Source: Ochotona curzoniae | Lineage: Eukaryota; Chordata; Mammalia; Lagomorpha; Ochotonidae | DNA: 64,000 bases | Direction: 5' to 3' | NCBI RefSeq assembly: GCF_017591425.1 | Contig: NW_024464918.1 | Location: forward strand, 21,790,001-21,854,000 | In this document: in pieces, positions 34,235-47,105 of the stretch | How the letters are laid out: each line of letters begins with the position of its first letter | How positions within the stretch are numbered: position 1 is the stretch's first letter | Translations under genes and position numbers: made by a program | The notes under the pieces: model-generated | Seen by the model: only the letters and a program-made list of their open reading frames with translations | What the model was told of the DNA's origin: nothing | The model's database searches: none

Positions 34235-37225
34235 ATGCCTTTCTTCTCACCATGGATCACAGCAGTTTTCATCATTTCCTTGACATTCTTTCTACATTGT
34301 GGTGAGTATATCTCAAACTTTGAGTGAAGCATTTTGCGTACATGAAATGTAGCAAGCCATTGTTTTAATTAGTGATTGGACAAGATTGTCTTTCAGGGTT
34401 TGCAAGCTGTCAGCTGGTGAAATAAGACAGGACGTGTTTCGGATGTCTTTTTCAAATTGTAGCTGTGGATCACTTTTCTTTCATTGTGTATTTTAAAGCT
34501 AAAGAAGTATTTAGACTGGGCAGTAGACCTTACACTTTTATTCCTCTGGGATGAAAGATATTTGCGTGTCATTTTTGCTCTTATGTTCACATTCCATGAT
34601 GGTTAAATGCCAAGTGTACACAATCATAAGTCTTTACACCTGGCATTTTTTGGCAATCCATTGTTTTATGTATTGTTTTAGATCAAGGCCTCATTTTAGA
34701 AGAGTATTCATTGATCTGTTTGCTGATAAATTATTTTCTTAAAATCCCACGGTATTCTTGCTTTTTAGAGTAAAGTAATTATGAGGAATCAGAGCCTTCA
34801 TATTACAGTTGAACACTAATGTGTTAAATAGTAATGAAAATCTTGCAGATTATTTATGTGACATGTTATGTGGCTGTAATGCACTCATTATCTTCTTTGA
34901 CTAGGCTGTCTTTCAGAAAAAAATGGAAAAACTATTCTATAAGAATGTGAAAAGAAAGCCAATAAGGAGAATTTAGTGTAATATTATAAAAGAGTAAATG
35001 CCATTTTCAAACATCATATGGATTTTTAAATTACATAGTATTCCAAGATTTGTAAATCATTTTGTGTGCTTGGTATTTTAATACTACTAAAACTCTCATT
35101 TTATACTTGCCTACATTAGTATCAGTACACAATTTACATAGGTTTCTGCTACTAAATGTAGGTAATTCACAGCATAGCGTATGCTATTGTCTCCATGTTC
35201 TTCTTCTTTTTTAAATTCCTCTTCTGTTTTTTGTTTGCAGAACCTTCTTTTAACTATCGAACAGAATATCGCCTAGCAGTACGTTAATAATGATTAATTT
35301 TTAAGTTGGAAATGGTAAACAATAATAGAATATATAACAACAAACTATACAGGCATCAAACAAACTAATATAAAAACACAAAACATTATGAAAACATTAT
35401 TGAAAAACCTGCTATGTTACACTAAGGTATATACATTTAATTTTTCCAAAGGTATAAAACCATTTGGCTTTACTGACAAGATAAAACTCATCAGTTTCAA
35501 AAAATTCCATGAGTGAGCATAAGCTATGTTGTATTCAGCATCTAATATATGTGAAAGATTGTTCAAGTAGAATCATACAGCCTCAGAAGCAAGAGGACCA
35601 ACAGAAACAGTAACACAATTATACCCTTATGGATGAATAAAGTTATAATTTTAATATATTAATATTTTACAGTATTATATGTGAGAGAAGAAAATGAATT
35701 ACATTTCTAAACATCTAGCTAAAGACCAAAGAAGTTATGAAAATTATATCATGTAAGAATACATTATTAAGATATAACTAGCTAACATGGAAAGCATATG
35801 AGAAATTAAATGTTAAAATAGAGTTGCGTATGGTGGTACACTTATTATTTACAAACAAATAAATAAATGGATACAAATATACTATTTAAAAAGACAAAGA
35901 AGGATTGGTTTTATGATTTCTTGTTTCACATAATAATTCAGCACATTTGACCTGAGGATAAACTGAGGTGAGAATAAAGGGAAAGGAGGTTGCTGAATTA
36001 TAAAAAAAATGAATTCAGTTACATCTATTGCTTTTTAGAATTAATATTGGGTTTGTTAAGTATAACAGCAGTATTTCATGCTTAGCTGACTCATGGGTAC
36101 CTCAATTTTTATTGCTAAAATTCGAAGCAAAATAGAATTATTCCATTTCTGTACCTGGAATTTTGTTTGGCAATGATGAAAAAATTTGTTAAAAACTTTG
36201 TTATCTAATAAATTCAGTGATGGCTTTTTCTGTTCAATAGCCAACCTGTCAGAGGTATTCAAACTACATTTGCACCAAAGAGTTTGATCCAGTCTGCGCA
36301 AGCAATCGCCAGACTTATGGGAATATATGCATGTTCTGCAGTGCAAAGCGGTAAGAATAGCAGATTAACCAGCAACTCCTCGACAGAAATAGAGAGACCA
36401 CCACAAAATGATAGTAAAAAAAAAAAATCTTTCTGATGACCTAGGAGAGACGTGCTGAAGACAGTTATAGTATCTATTTTCGTAAAAACCACAAGAACAC
36501 AATTCAACCTCTCCCTGAAGCTCTGTTTCTAAAGGTAGTTTAAAGGAAGTTTTGTATTTGGCTTTTCAAATACAAATACATAAATCACTGAATTTAACTT
36601 AGTTTGATTGTTGCTAGTTACTGCTGACTGCTGAATGCAGAACTGAGAAATCCCTCACATTGGTCCCCAAATTTCTAACAAGGACTCCTTCCGAGTTTGA
36701 TGACATCCCTCAGTTCTTCCTTCGACTACAGGACATTCTGGAACATTCCACTGAATCTCCAGCCCTATTTTCTGCACTCTGAATGAGTTTGCTGTGAAAT
36801 GTTCTGCCAGGCTTCCTATCTATCCCACCATTGCCATCACTCACAGGTGCTTCCTCCAATGAAGCCCTTGTATGTGTAACCAGCAAACTGGCTTCTGCCC
36901 CTGGAGATGCACTCAAACAAATCCTTATCCTGTCCTCTTCCGTGGATGAGCAAGTCCCAAGATGGAATCAAACTAGGATGAAGAAGAGGCCAACAAACCT
37001 TGTGCAAAGCTAGAGAGCTAGTAGGACCAATCTGCATGTGGAATTGGAAAACAGACTCTGAACTGTCCCATGTTCAGAACCTCATTAAGAAGTGTTTTAT
37101 GCATTACTCAGTGAGTTTAAAATGTTCTTTCCATCATTTATTTTTCTTCTCCTTGTCCTCTCCTTTCTAGAGAGAGTAAAGGTGCAATTTCATTCATTCG
37201 TTATGGCGTTTGTCGGTCATCCTGA
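34235..37225 (+). CDS. SPINK paralog copy A, acrosin/trypsin inhibitor-like, 4 exons
   Basis: Exons are 34235-34301, 35241-35278, 36241-36350 and 37171-37225; the phases are 1, 0 and 2, with GT/AG sites, giving 89 residues. Residues 1-22 (MPFFSPWITAVFIISLTFFL plus HC) form a signal peptide. A 13-residue linker precedes one Kazal domain with spacing C-x7-C-x7-C-x10-C-x2-C-x17-C. The reactive loop is CTKEFDPVC, so P1 is Lys and P1' is Glu. This predicts a trypsin- or acrosin-like target and resembles mammalian seminal acrosin inhibitors. Three residues (RSS) follow the last cysteine. The role is inferred: a secreted inhibitor, perhaps of the male tract. It lies in a segment shared with copies B and C, and the exon 4 frame is open only when joined to exon 3, which supports a working gene. 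The exact SPINK number is not assigned. Confidence 0.85.
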
Positions 37226-37800
37226 CCTACACATTTCTGTGTCTTCCATTGCAACCCCGTTTATGCTGGATTCTACAATCAACTAGAATCTCCTTCATTA
37301 GCGTCTTTAATTCCTTGATGATCAAGTGAACACATCTGTGGTACTTAAGGTGGTCATGGGTCTTTTCCAACACTAACAACCTGCAACTGAAGGATCTTTA
37401 TTCCCAGTGTTCAATTTTTCAATAACAACCTGAAAAACTACAGTCTTAATTTTGTGTTTGAATATAGCATAGCGCAGTTTTTAATCATAAATGTTTTAAT
37501 GAGCAAAATGTTAAATAGTTTTACCTGTTCAAATGTGCCATTATTGTTCTTTGTGTTTTTTATAAAGGGTTACAATTAATGACTATTCTTTGTATCTATA
37601 ATTTAATATATTCACAGGTGAATGCACAGTACATTACTAGAGTATTAGTTAAAACTAAAAATACCTGGATTGCTCTTTACCCTAACGCATCAGTTGAATA
37701 ATTGAATGAAGCATTAATTGAGTAAAGCAGCAACTGAATAACAAGATGTACTTTATTCAGAATATGAAATTAGTATATTTACACATAAAAGTACACTATG

Positions 37801-39970
37801 AATTCAGGGCAAATGTAAAAGTCAATGGACAATAATACGCAAAATATTAAAGGCAGTTTCCATATGGTGATGTAATTACAGGTTTTTCTTTCTCATCAAC
37901 TTTTGGGATCTTTTATTTTAGTAAGACAAGGATTAGTTTCAAGAAAAATTCCTCAGTAAGACAATAAAATTCCTCATGGATTTTCCTGCTAATTAATTTT
38001 GTGCACCATAGCATTTTCAAATAATTATGCTTAAAGGATAGCCAAATTTTCCTTCATATTTTGCATTGAAATTGTCATTCAGTAGTGACTTTATTATGGC
38101 TCAGGTTAAATGTGGATTTCTCTCACAATGTCTCTATTAGTATAACTTTACAGGAAGTCTTACACTGAGATAGCTTGAATTATCCCTCATTGTTTCTCTA
38201 CATTTTATGGTGTTAGCTATTCTAGGTGCTTTGTCTTTTCATACAAGCTTGTTGGTTCACAAATGTTTCTGTGTTTTGAAGATAAAGTAACAGATATGCA
38301 AAAAAAAAAAAAAAGCAGAAGAAATGTTCCATGTGGGTAAGTGGGACTGAGTACTTGGACCATCATTAATTCCTTTCCCAACATAAGAGCACAAAGCTGG
38401 TATTGGAAGAGGTATGATTGAGATATAAAGTGGCAATCTGATATGAGATACTGGCAAGATAAAGTGTTATGCCACAGTGTAGCATCACCCTCTAGCCCCA
38501 TACAAACTTAAAAGCCAGATTGTTAATAAAATGAGCTTCTCTAATATAGGTTGTAACTGGATGTGTTGGTTGATTGGGTTGGAGAATAATGACATTTAAC
38601 AATGCTGCACTATTAAGCGTGAGCATTTGGCTCAGCGGACCATGAATCAATCCTTTTGCCCCCTGCCACCTGGTGGGAGACCCACTTTATTGGTAATTAA
38701 GTCATAACTCTCATTGGTACCACCATTCACTGACAAACTATAGATTGTGAGTTTTCCATTATGGTTGTGCCAGTTTACTTTATTTCCAATAGTTCACAAC
38801 TATTCCAGTTTTTGTACTTCCCTGCCGGCTCTGTTGCTTTTTTAAAAAATAATATCCTTGTGAATTAGTATGAGGTTGTATCTCATTATCGAATTGAAGA
38901 TCACTTTTCTGATGATGGTAAGTGATGTTCAACACCTTTTTATAAACGTATTAGTCTTTTGTATGAAAAAAATCCCTTATAAAAAAAAATCTTGTGCCCA
39001 TGTCAAGGCCTTCAGGAAATTGTGCAGTATAGAAGTTCCATTACAGAAACTGTATTCAGACAGTCCTCCTATCTTTTTCTTCCAAGCTTAACCTTCAGTT
39101 ACCTCAAAATGTTATAAAATTTCACATTAAACATTGAAAAATCTCAATTTGGTTTACCACATTTTGTTGCCAGAATCTAAGGGAATATGTAGTTAGAGAT
39201 AACAGAAGTTTTATTGTCTTGTTTCACTAGTTTTGCTCCTTTTTTATTCAGTTGCATGGGTGATTTCCTATTACTTTCTTATCTTAGGATCTATACTAAC
39301 GCTAATTGTTTTCTCTCTTCTTCATCGTCTGGGTACATCATGACCTATTTTGCAGCTCCCAGAGAGAACACACAATACCTCTATACCATGTTTGCCCAGA
39401 GCATCTCCCTCATTCCCATTGTTTCCCTCCCTCACATATCAATGAAAGAGACTTAGTGGGAAGGTGGCAACTGAGGAGGGGGGTGAACAAAATAGTCACA
39501 GTCTGCAGAGCTGGTGGCCTCGATTCCCATGAGGTCTCTGCATGAGGTAAGTCACGGGCAGATCTGGGGAGCTGGAGTTAGTGTGGAGCATGGCTGCAAG
39601 GAGTGTTCCCAGAGAGTGCCAACTGAAGGCACTTTCTGTTTTCAACAGTGTATGTTTCCTGAAATGTAGACCTGTTACTTCTGAGCTAAGACAAAGGGTT
39701 GGGAAAGCAAGCATCTAATGTTTACCTGTTCAAAATGGACGTGGATCTCTCACAGGAGCTTTGAGACTTGTTGTGTTCATGTTAGACTTGGAAGTATAAA
39801 AAGGAAAATAATTGCCGTTCATCAGAAATCTAGGGGTTTAGGGCAGTTCATTTACCAGTAGGAGTGTTTCCATGTGTGGAATCTGATTCTGTTTGGACGT
39901 AAAATGTTGTAGAATTGATTCTGGTTCATAAGTTAACAGCCAGAAATTTTCACTCACAGACTTGCAAAAA
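37801..39970. other. Spacer between SPINK copy A and paralog b
   Basis: One old SINE (38.2-38.5 kb) and AT-rich DNA. The last 600 bases before paralog b show weak similarity to the upstream block of copies A-C (GTGAACAAAATAGTCACAG against GTGAATAAAACACACAGTG). No exon was found. Confidence 0.4.
38225..38500 (-). mobile_element. C-type SINE, antisense, very old
   Basis: TTTTGAAGATAAAGTAACAG, a poly-A stretch, then GGCAATCTGATATGAGATAC and TATGCCACAGTG, a decayed antisense SINE. Confidence 0.4.
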
Positions 39971-42677
39971 ATGTCTTTCTACTCCTCATGGATTAAAGTT
40001 GTTTTCATCATGATCTCCATCTTCCTTTATTGTGGTGAGTGTATTTTTTCGTTCTGAGTGAGACACATTTCATATCCTAGAAAGTTAAAACAACATTTAC
40101 TCCTCTTTAGGCATAGGGAGACAGACTGTATTAGGTTGATAATGTTTGACTAGTAACTAAACAGATATGGAACCCGTGTCTTTCTAAAGTTACGTCAATA
40201 CTTCTTTACTCCTTATAGTGGAGAAATGGAGAAAGAATGAGTTAAGATACAGATATTTGTTAATTACCTTTATTAATTCTTGACTGAAAAAGCAAGAACT
40301 TTCCTTTGGGAAGTGGTATTCTGCTTATGGCTACTTTAGAGTGTGAGTGAGACTGATCTCTTTCTTACTCCGAGTCTCCTGAAGTCAAACCTATTTGTGA
40401 AAAAAAAATACACACAGACACTTCAACTTACAGTATTATTTGAACCTTAGCAAAAATCATTCTGTAGGGCACTGAGTTAAAGTACACAATTAGAACAGTT
40501 ATTTAATTCATGAAGTACTGTGCAAGCTTCATGTTTGAATAAATCACGTAAAGCATTGTCTCTTTTGATAAAGATATCAGTTATAAAGCTGCAGAAATAA
40601 TGAAAAATGTTTCAAGTAATATGTGATTGATTTAGGATTTAAAATTATTTTAAAGTAAAGTTTATGAACTGAGATTTTACTACTGCCATAAGAAATAACA
40701 TTATTTTCATTTTTCATTCTTAGTACAAGTATTATTTTGATAACTCTGTAAATTAGAGACATACTCAGCTACTAGCTGAAAGTTTCATGACTTTTTTTTT
40801 AGTTTCTTTCATGTGTGTATTTTTCTTCATTCTTTTCTAGAAACTTCCTTATTTGTTAAATCAGGTAACGAACGAAAGGTAAGACAATGTGCCTGTTGCA
40901 GCAGCTGAAAATATAAATTATTCACATTTTTGTGTTGTAAATGTTAACAAATTTTAGCAAAAAAAAATAGACAAAATGTTCCCTCAAATCATCAAAATAT
41001 AATGTCATTGTGTGTTTTGAACAAAATCATTCAACTTCTTCTTGATAAGATAAAAAAACTACAAATCCTGTTTTTGCAAAACCTATTTGAGGGAATCAAT
41101 GTTGTTTCAACCAGCTATCTGAGTGAGTCCATCTTGTTCAGCAAACAAATGCACATTTTTTAAAGCAACAGGACAATTATCTTTTAACATCCATGTATGT
41201 GCAGAGTAGATTATTATAATGGTGGAAAAAAAAATTAAAGCTCTCAACATTCCAATGGAAAAGGTTTATCTAAAATGTAGGTTATAAAATATAAAACAGT
41301 GTTTTACTCATGTAAATTCTTATACTGTGACAACCATGCTGTTTGTGTTTTGTGGAGCAGTGAAATTATAGAAACAGAAGTGGACAAAAAGATAGAAAAT
41401 ATAGTTTTGATACTTATTGGTATGATAAAAGAAATCATGTGAGCTAGCAGAAGGGAGAGAATCCCTGGATAATGTCAAAATTGCATTGGCTTTTTCTCAA
41501 TAAGTAGAGATATAAAATATTGATAATTTTTAAAAGTAAGTTTTAGTTATACTAAAGTTTATGTATGGTTGAACCTAGCATATGTTCTTTATTCTGCTTT
41601 TGATGTGTGGTATTTCATGTTAGAATTAGAGAATATTTTGTCTAGATATTTGTTGTCTGATAAATTTCATGCAGTTTCAATATTTTTCAGCCAGATTGTT
41701 TTTTATATGTGTTTAAAAAGCAACGTGCTTGCACCAGTGAGGTTAACCCAGTCTGCGCATCCAATGGCCGAACGTACCGTAATAAGTGTGTTTTCTGCAG
41801 CGAAAATAAGTAAGAACATAATCATACATATTTGCTCATTGAAACGAATGAAGACAGCATTACATTAGTTTATGATATTGATGCTTGAGACATGGTATAT
41901 ATACAAAGTAACTATAAAGATGTGCATCCAGCACTTGTATCTTTCCTTGAGGTTTACATTTCTTAAAAAATTCGTTGGCTCTTATCCCTCTATATAATCA
42001 TGCTGGATTTCCTAGAGCTGTGGAAACTAATTTTGTTACACTTTATTAGTAGTATACTACACACCAGTGTTATGAAATGCTGAAATCTTGAGGCTACACG
42101 GCAAGTTTTGATGAATCCACACACACAAAAAAAGTACAGGTACAGTGAATTAGAAACCGTTGGTGCATTCAGAAATCACAAGGCAATTCTCTGAAAGCTT
42201 CTTTGGATTGTAGGGCAGCAAGAGTGCCCTATTTTCTCACTCTCCTTCTGAAGGAGTGTTTGTTAGCCTTTGCCCGTTCCCCCCAACTCTGTGTTGTTTT
42301 CCCTTGTAACAGTCCTGGAACTTGCTTAAGCCCGAATGTCATCTTCTCAAGGAGCACTTATGTGATTCCTAGTCCTCTCCTTTCTCAAGTGTTGGCCAAT
42401 TCCAAGACTGAGAGAGACTAAATAAATGGAAAGGTTTAGTTGTCCCTGAAGCCAACATATGTAAAACTGGTGCTGGGAATTGTCCAGATTCTTAAAAAAA
42501 AAGAAGCACATCTTCTCCATTATTTACCCAAGTTCAAATACTTCTTGTAGAGATGTCTCTGGTGCATTTCCTAGAGAGTTGAGCCCATTCCTTTATGATT
42601 TACTTTTCATTCTCATTTTTTTCCTTGGCAGGATTTTAGGTGAAAAAATGAAATTTGTTCACTATGGACGCTGCTGA
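39971..42677 (+). CDS. SPINK paralog b (divergent), Kazal inhibitor, 4 exons
   Basis: Exons are 39971-40034, 40841-40878, 41691-41809 and 42632-42677; the phases are 1, 0 and 2, with GT/AG sites, giving 88 residues. Residues 1-21 ([20 protein letters not shown] plus C) are a signal peptide related to that of copies A-C. The linker is [13 protein letters not shown]. The Kazal domain has C-x10-C-x7-C-x10-C-x2-C-x17-C, three residues longer before the second cysteine than A-C. The reactive loop is CTSEVNPVC, with P1 Ser, so the target is not obviously trypsin-like. The chain ends at the sixth cysteine (KFVHYGRC then stop), as in SPINK9 and SPINK6, and the C-terminal part resembles SPINK9. Flanking DNA is only weakly similar to the A/B/C segment, so this is an older duplicate. 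An AATAAA lies at 43009. Confidence 0.83.
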
Positions 42678-43008
42678 ATTTGGATGGAGCTGTGTGTCTT
42701 CTTGGCTATAAGGTGATCGTGCTCTGCAGTGGAATCTGCAGGTAGAATAAGTAGCATCTCTTCAGTTCCAGTATTGAATTCTACAACCATCACCACAAAC
42801 TAGCTTCTTTTATCTTCATGTTTTTGCTATTTCTATAATGTTTTTTCATTTATAATATAATGAAAGGCTACATGAAGAATTCAACAGATAAAAAGTAATA
42901 ACATAATTCAACAGAAATAATGGCAAGGACTATAAAAAATTAAAAGGTTTATATCAGTATACAGTAGTTTTTTAAATTGTCATAGATCATTGAAATTAAT
43001 CTTTGTCA

Positions 43009-43014
43009 AATAAA
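43009..43014 (+). terminator. Candidate polyadenylation signal of SPINK b
   Basis: AATAAA lies about 330 bases after the stop codon of paralog b and just before a later SINE insertion. It is the first canonical hexamer I saw downstream. Confidence 0.35.
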
Positions 43015-43034
43015 TTGCTAAGAATGGTATACCA

Positions 43035-43354
43035 TGGGTGTGACATGGTAGCATAGTGCCTAAGTCCTTGCTTTGCATGCATTGGTATCCATATGGGCAC
43101 CGCTTCATGTCTCAGTTGCCCCACTTCCCATTTGGCTCCCTGGCTATGGCCTGAGAAAGCAGTCAAGCATGGCCCAAAGCCTTGAATCTTGCACCTATGT
43201 GGGAGACCTGGAAGAATCTCCTGGCTTCAGGTCTTGTCACTGCTGCCATTTGGGGCTTGAGTTAGTGGATTTTTCTCTCTGTCTTTCCTCCTCTCGGTAT
43301 ATCTACTTTTCCAAAAAAAAAAAAATAAAATAAAATAAAATAAATCTTAAAAGA
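43035..43354 (+). mobile_element. C-type SINE after SPINK b, with target-site duplication
   Basis: Direct repeat AAGAATGGTATACCA at 43020-43034 and 43355-43369. Head GTGTGACATGGTAGCATAG, tail AATAAAATAAAATAAAATAA. It lies just beyond the candidate polyadenylation signal of paralog b. Confidence 0.9.
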
Positions 43355-46300
43355 AAGAATGGTATACCACAAACAAATTTTAGACTCTTTAAAATACTGC
43401 CCGAAAGTGTTTCTGATTGTAGCTAACCCCTCTTACTGACTTCATCTAATCTTACTAATCTGTAGCATTTGATATTGATTTTTCCTTTTCTGAACAGAAT
43501 GAACAACTGTGTAGTCTTTTATGCTTACTTTTTGCATTAAAGTTGCATAATGATTTAAGAATTCATAGTGTTTGTGCCTTGTATTAGTAGTTTACAATTT
43601 TTACTTTTTGTTATTTTTGAGGTACATTTTAAATTAATATTACAGTCAAACAGGTATTGCTGCAATAAATAAAGCATTCAACAGAGTGAAAGTCAAAATA
43701 CCATAGAGCTAAGTAGAAATATAGATAATTATATTACACATATATATGTACATATGTGTGTGTAGGTAATATATAGGTAAATATAGACAAGAAGCAAATG
43801 AAAAAGAGTCAGTTTCACTCATATGCAGTACATTTTAAGATATTCACAGGTGCTGAAAATTGTAGAGGGTTAACAGCCTTAATGTTTTCAGCAAGATTTA
43901 AAACAAAGTTCGAGAAAATGCTATATATGCATCTGAGCTGTTATACACAGGCATTTCCTTATTTATGTGTTAGTTTGTTTTGTGCTGATAAACTTCGTTG
44001 GGGTTATTTTTCATCAGTTTATACACAATTGAATCATTTGTTTTTGGCTATTATGAATAATGTGAACATCAGCATGTCATTATTTAGATGGATTTTTTTT
44101 TTAGAATGAAGTAGCTATCTGGTGAAATGTTTCCATAGCTCACTTACATGTGGAAACTTCAAGTAATGTGACAGATTATCATGTAAAGAGATGTAAAGTC
44201 TTACATTTCCCCAGCAATCCGCTGGCCACACAAGCTGGCCAGATTCATCAGTTAGTTACTGGACTTTGGGAGAAAGACTCAAAGCAAGCCCAACAGGGAA
44301 TGTATTTGTGTGTATTTCTAACTGGACGAGAACATTAGAACTCATTCAAACGGGCATGCCAAGTGCTGGGGGATGGCGATGTCTAGAAGAACCAGTGACT
44401 TGGGTCATTGGTCCTTCCTTGGCAAGAGGGAAGGGAAAGCTCCCAATACCATCTTAACAATTGAGTGGACAGTGGAAAAGCTGTAAAAATATGTTTTCCC
44501 TACCAAACACCACAGTTACATTGAGTTTATGCAAAGAAGAAGAGGGAAAAATCTCCAGGAAGTCTTCATGGTGACTTTAGTAGCCGTTGTATTCCTCTTT
44601 TCTGTGCTAGAAGAAACACCATTCAATTGAACAAATTCTGTGTTGAGTGGTGTCACCTTATCAAGGACACAGACTGTTAATTGCACTAATACTTATGAGT
44701 GCAAAAATGCTAGCCTAATGGAAATTTTATTGTTTCACCACTTTTGAAGGGGATCAGAAGAATTTAACCCAGAGAAGAAAACAAATTTGTTTAAAGCTTA
44801 TTCAGAAATATAGTAAAAGGGTTAAAACTGAAAAAAAAAAAAACATTTCCCCAGCAATTCATGGTTTTGCCACATTCTCATTTTACTTTGTTTTTAGAGG
44901 ACAGCCATTTTAGTGGATGCATTTACTGTTAGTATTACCACAGAAGATTTAAATCATCGTGTGAAATATCCACAAAGCCTACTCTAGCCAGCTGAAAATA
45001 TCAAACATTAATGGAATACAATAAACTAAATACTTAAACTGGTTATTTTTAGTTGATGGCATTGTTTTGCTTTACCCATATTTCTCTTTTTTCTTGAGCT
45101 CAGGAATATATACTTCTTATTCAAAAAAATTAAGAAATAAGAGTTGGTTGTGAACGTGATGTGCTTTCATGCTACTTAGCATTCTTCAACAGTGACATTC
45201 ACTGTCAGAATCGTATCAGCTCACACAGTGATAGAGCGGCTGCTGAACTTACCAACGGGAATGCTTGAAGGGAACTGCAGGTGCTCTGCAAGTGAGGCAA
45301 GATGTTCGGATGCTCATTGTAGCCACTATCCACAATACTTGATGAGCTAATATATGGATACACAGAAATGAGCTTTTCTGAATGATCTTGTTTTTTCAAT
45401 AGGATCCTTTTTGATTCGGGGACCCTCAAATGTATTAGAGCTATTGTAGTCAGCTCTGTAAGGTACACAATATTTGGTAGTTTTGTGTTCCATGGTTCAT
45501 TCAGAAACCTCACTACAGTACACAATAGAAATGCCTCTCAAAGTCTTTCCTTTTCATACAGCAGTAGCAATTGTATAAACCTGAGATTTTGGAATAGCAG
45601 TGCCAAAGAAGCCCATGGAGAACAGAATGATGTCAGAGGAATATCTTCTGGCCAAGACCAATGAATGGCGTCCACTTATGCTTTCATGGAACTTCCAGCT
45701 CAGGTCTACGTGCTCTGCTCCTTCTTTAAGTAGCTGCCACAGATCTGCTTGCCCTCAGGATACAGTTCCACAGCCTAGAACCCCAAGTCATGCAGATACT
45801 TCAAAGAAGCATCAGTCCAAGTGAAGGTAAAATAATGTAACTGAATTATAGCAGTGTGAAAAATTCAGTTTATTTTCTACAGTGCTATAGTATTTGAAAT
45901 CTATGAATGTCTTAAGGTACTAAAATATAGCAAGTGGCTCACTTGATTACATATTGGATGTTATCCTGTTATGTTATACATCGTACTACTTAAATTAATT
46001 CTGAAGTGCCTTTAACACCAAGTCAGTGACAGCATTTTTCCTTCAGACCTTTGTGTTCTTTGATAATTTTCCCTCAGTGGTGAGTTTCAATACACTAATG
46101 ATTACACTGATTTCATTATATTGATGAAAGGGCCAAACACACAGGAATATTAATTTTTGAAAAAGTGGACTTTATGTCTGATGATTCAGACATTGTGGTG
46201 AAACACCACAACCACCAGTTGCCACATAAATATAAAGTAGCCCAACAGGACTTGAGTTACTAATCTCACTGTAATAAGCATGAAAATTTTCAGTTTAATA

Positions 46301-46384
46301 AATGTAGCCAAATCTTGTCATACTGGTTATAATAGATATGCCTATTAAGAGTTTGTTTAAGAGCAAATACTATGGTAAAATTTG

Positions 46385-46690
46385 TAGAGCTGCATCCTGC
46401 AGTGCCAACATCTCTTAATGCATGCCAGTTAGAATCCTGGATGTTCCACTTCTGATCAAATCCCTGCTATAGGGCTTAGGAAACCAGTGAGGATCCCCAA
46501 GACCTTGGGTCCCTGCACGCATGTGGGTAACCCATAACAGGCTCATGTCTCCTTGCTTAGGTCATGCCAAGCCCTGGCCACTGTTGCAGTGGGGAGACAG
46601 TGAAAGAAAGATTACATCTTTCTCTCTCTCTCTCTCTCCCAACATACTTAACTCTGCTATTCAGATACTTCTCCTTTTTTTTTTTAAAAA
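46385..46690 (+). mobile_element. C-type SINE with TC repeat
   Basis: AGAGCTGCATCCTGCAGTGCC head, TTAGAATCCTGGATGTTCC, CCCTGCACGCATGTGGG, then a CTCTCTCTCTCT run and poly-T/A. Confidence 0.6.
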
Positions 46691-46879
46691 AAAGTATGAT
46701 TTTAATTTGATTGATATGATTCATTGCATTTAACCTAACAAATAGTTAAGTACAGTACTACACAGTTTGTCCTTTATGCCTGATCTTGAGACCATGCCTC
46801 TTGGGTCTTTATTCTTCCATTAGCAACATTTTTATGTGTTATATGTCCTTATGTTCTTTAGCTACCTTGAAATTTCATT

Positions 46880-47105
46880 TTAAAAAAAATTTAACTCTAT
46901 GTTTGAGATCACTTGGAGACAGAGATTCCACCAAGTAATTCATTCTCTAAATGAACAGTGACCAGTGGTGGACCTGGGCTTATGCCAAGACAGGAATTAA
47001 ATATGGCCCTCACTTGGGGTGGCAAGGATTCTGTCTCTTGAGGATCTCTGAAGGAGCATAGAAGCTCCACGCACCTTCATCCAGCCTGTGCCCTTGGTGT
47101 ATTTT
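46880..47105 (-). mobile_element. C-type SINE fragment, antisense
   Basis: Opens with AAAAAAAATTTAACTC, then ATTCATTCTCTAAATGAACAG and CTCACTTGGGGTGGCAAGG. Confidence 0.45.

Larger units (their letters stand above)
33000..37800 (+). repeat. Segmental duplication, copy A
   Basis: This low-copy segment contains SPINK copy A. The upstream block near 33060-33210 (containing AAACCATTGATTCAT and GCTGGGGATATAACTG) recurs at about 49070-49200 and, inverted, at about 62890-63000. The block around 33660-34230 recurs just before the first exons of B and C. Downstream homology to copy C reaches about 37790, past the last exon. Boundaries are approximate, read by eye. Confidence 0.8.
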
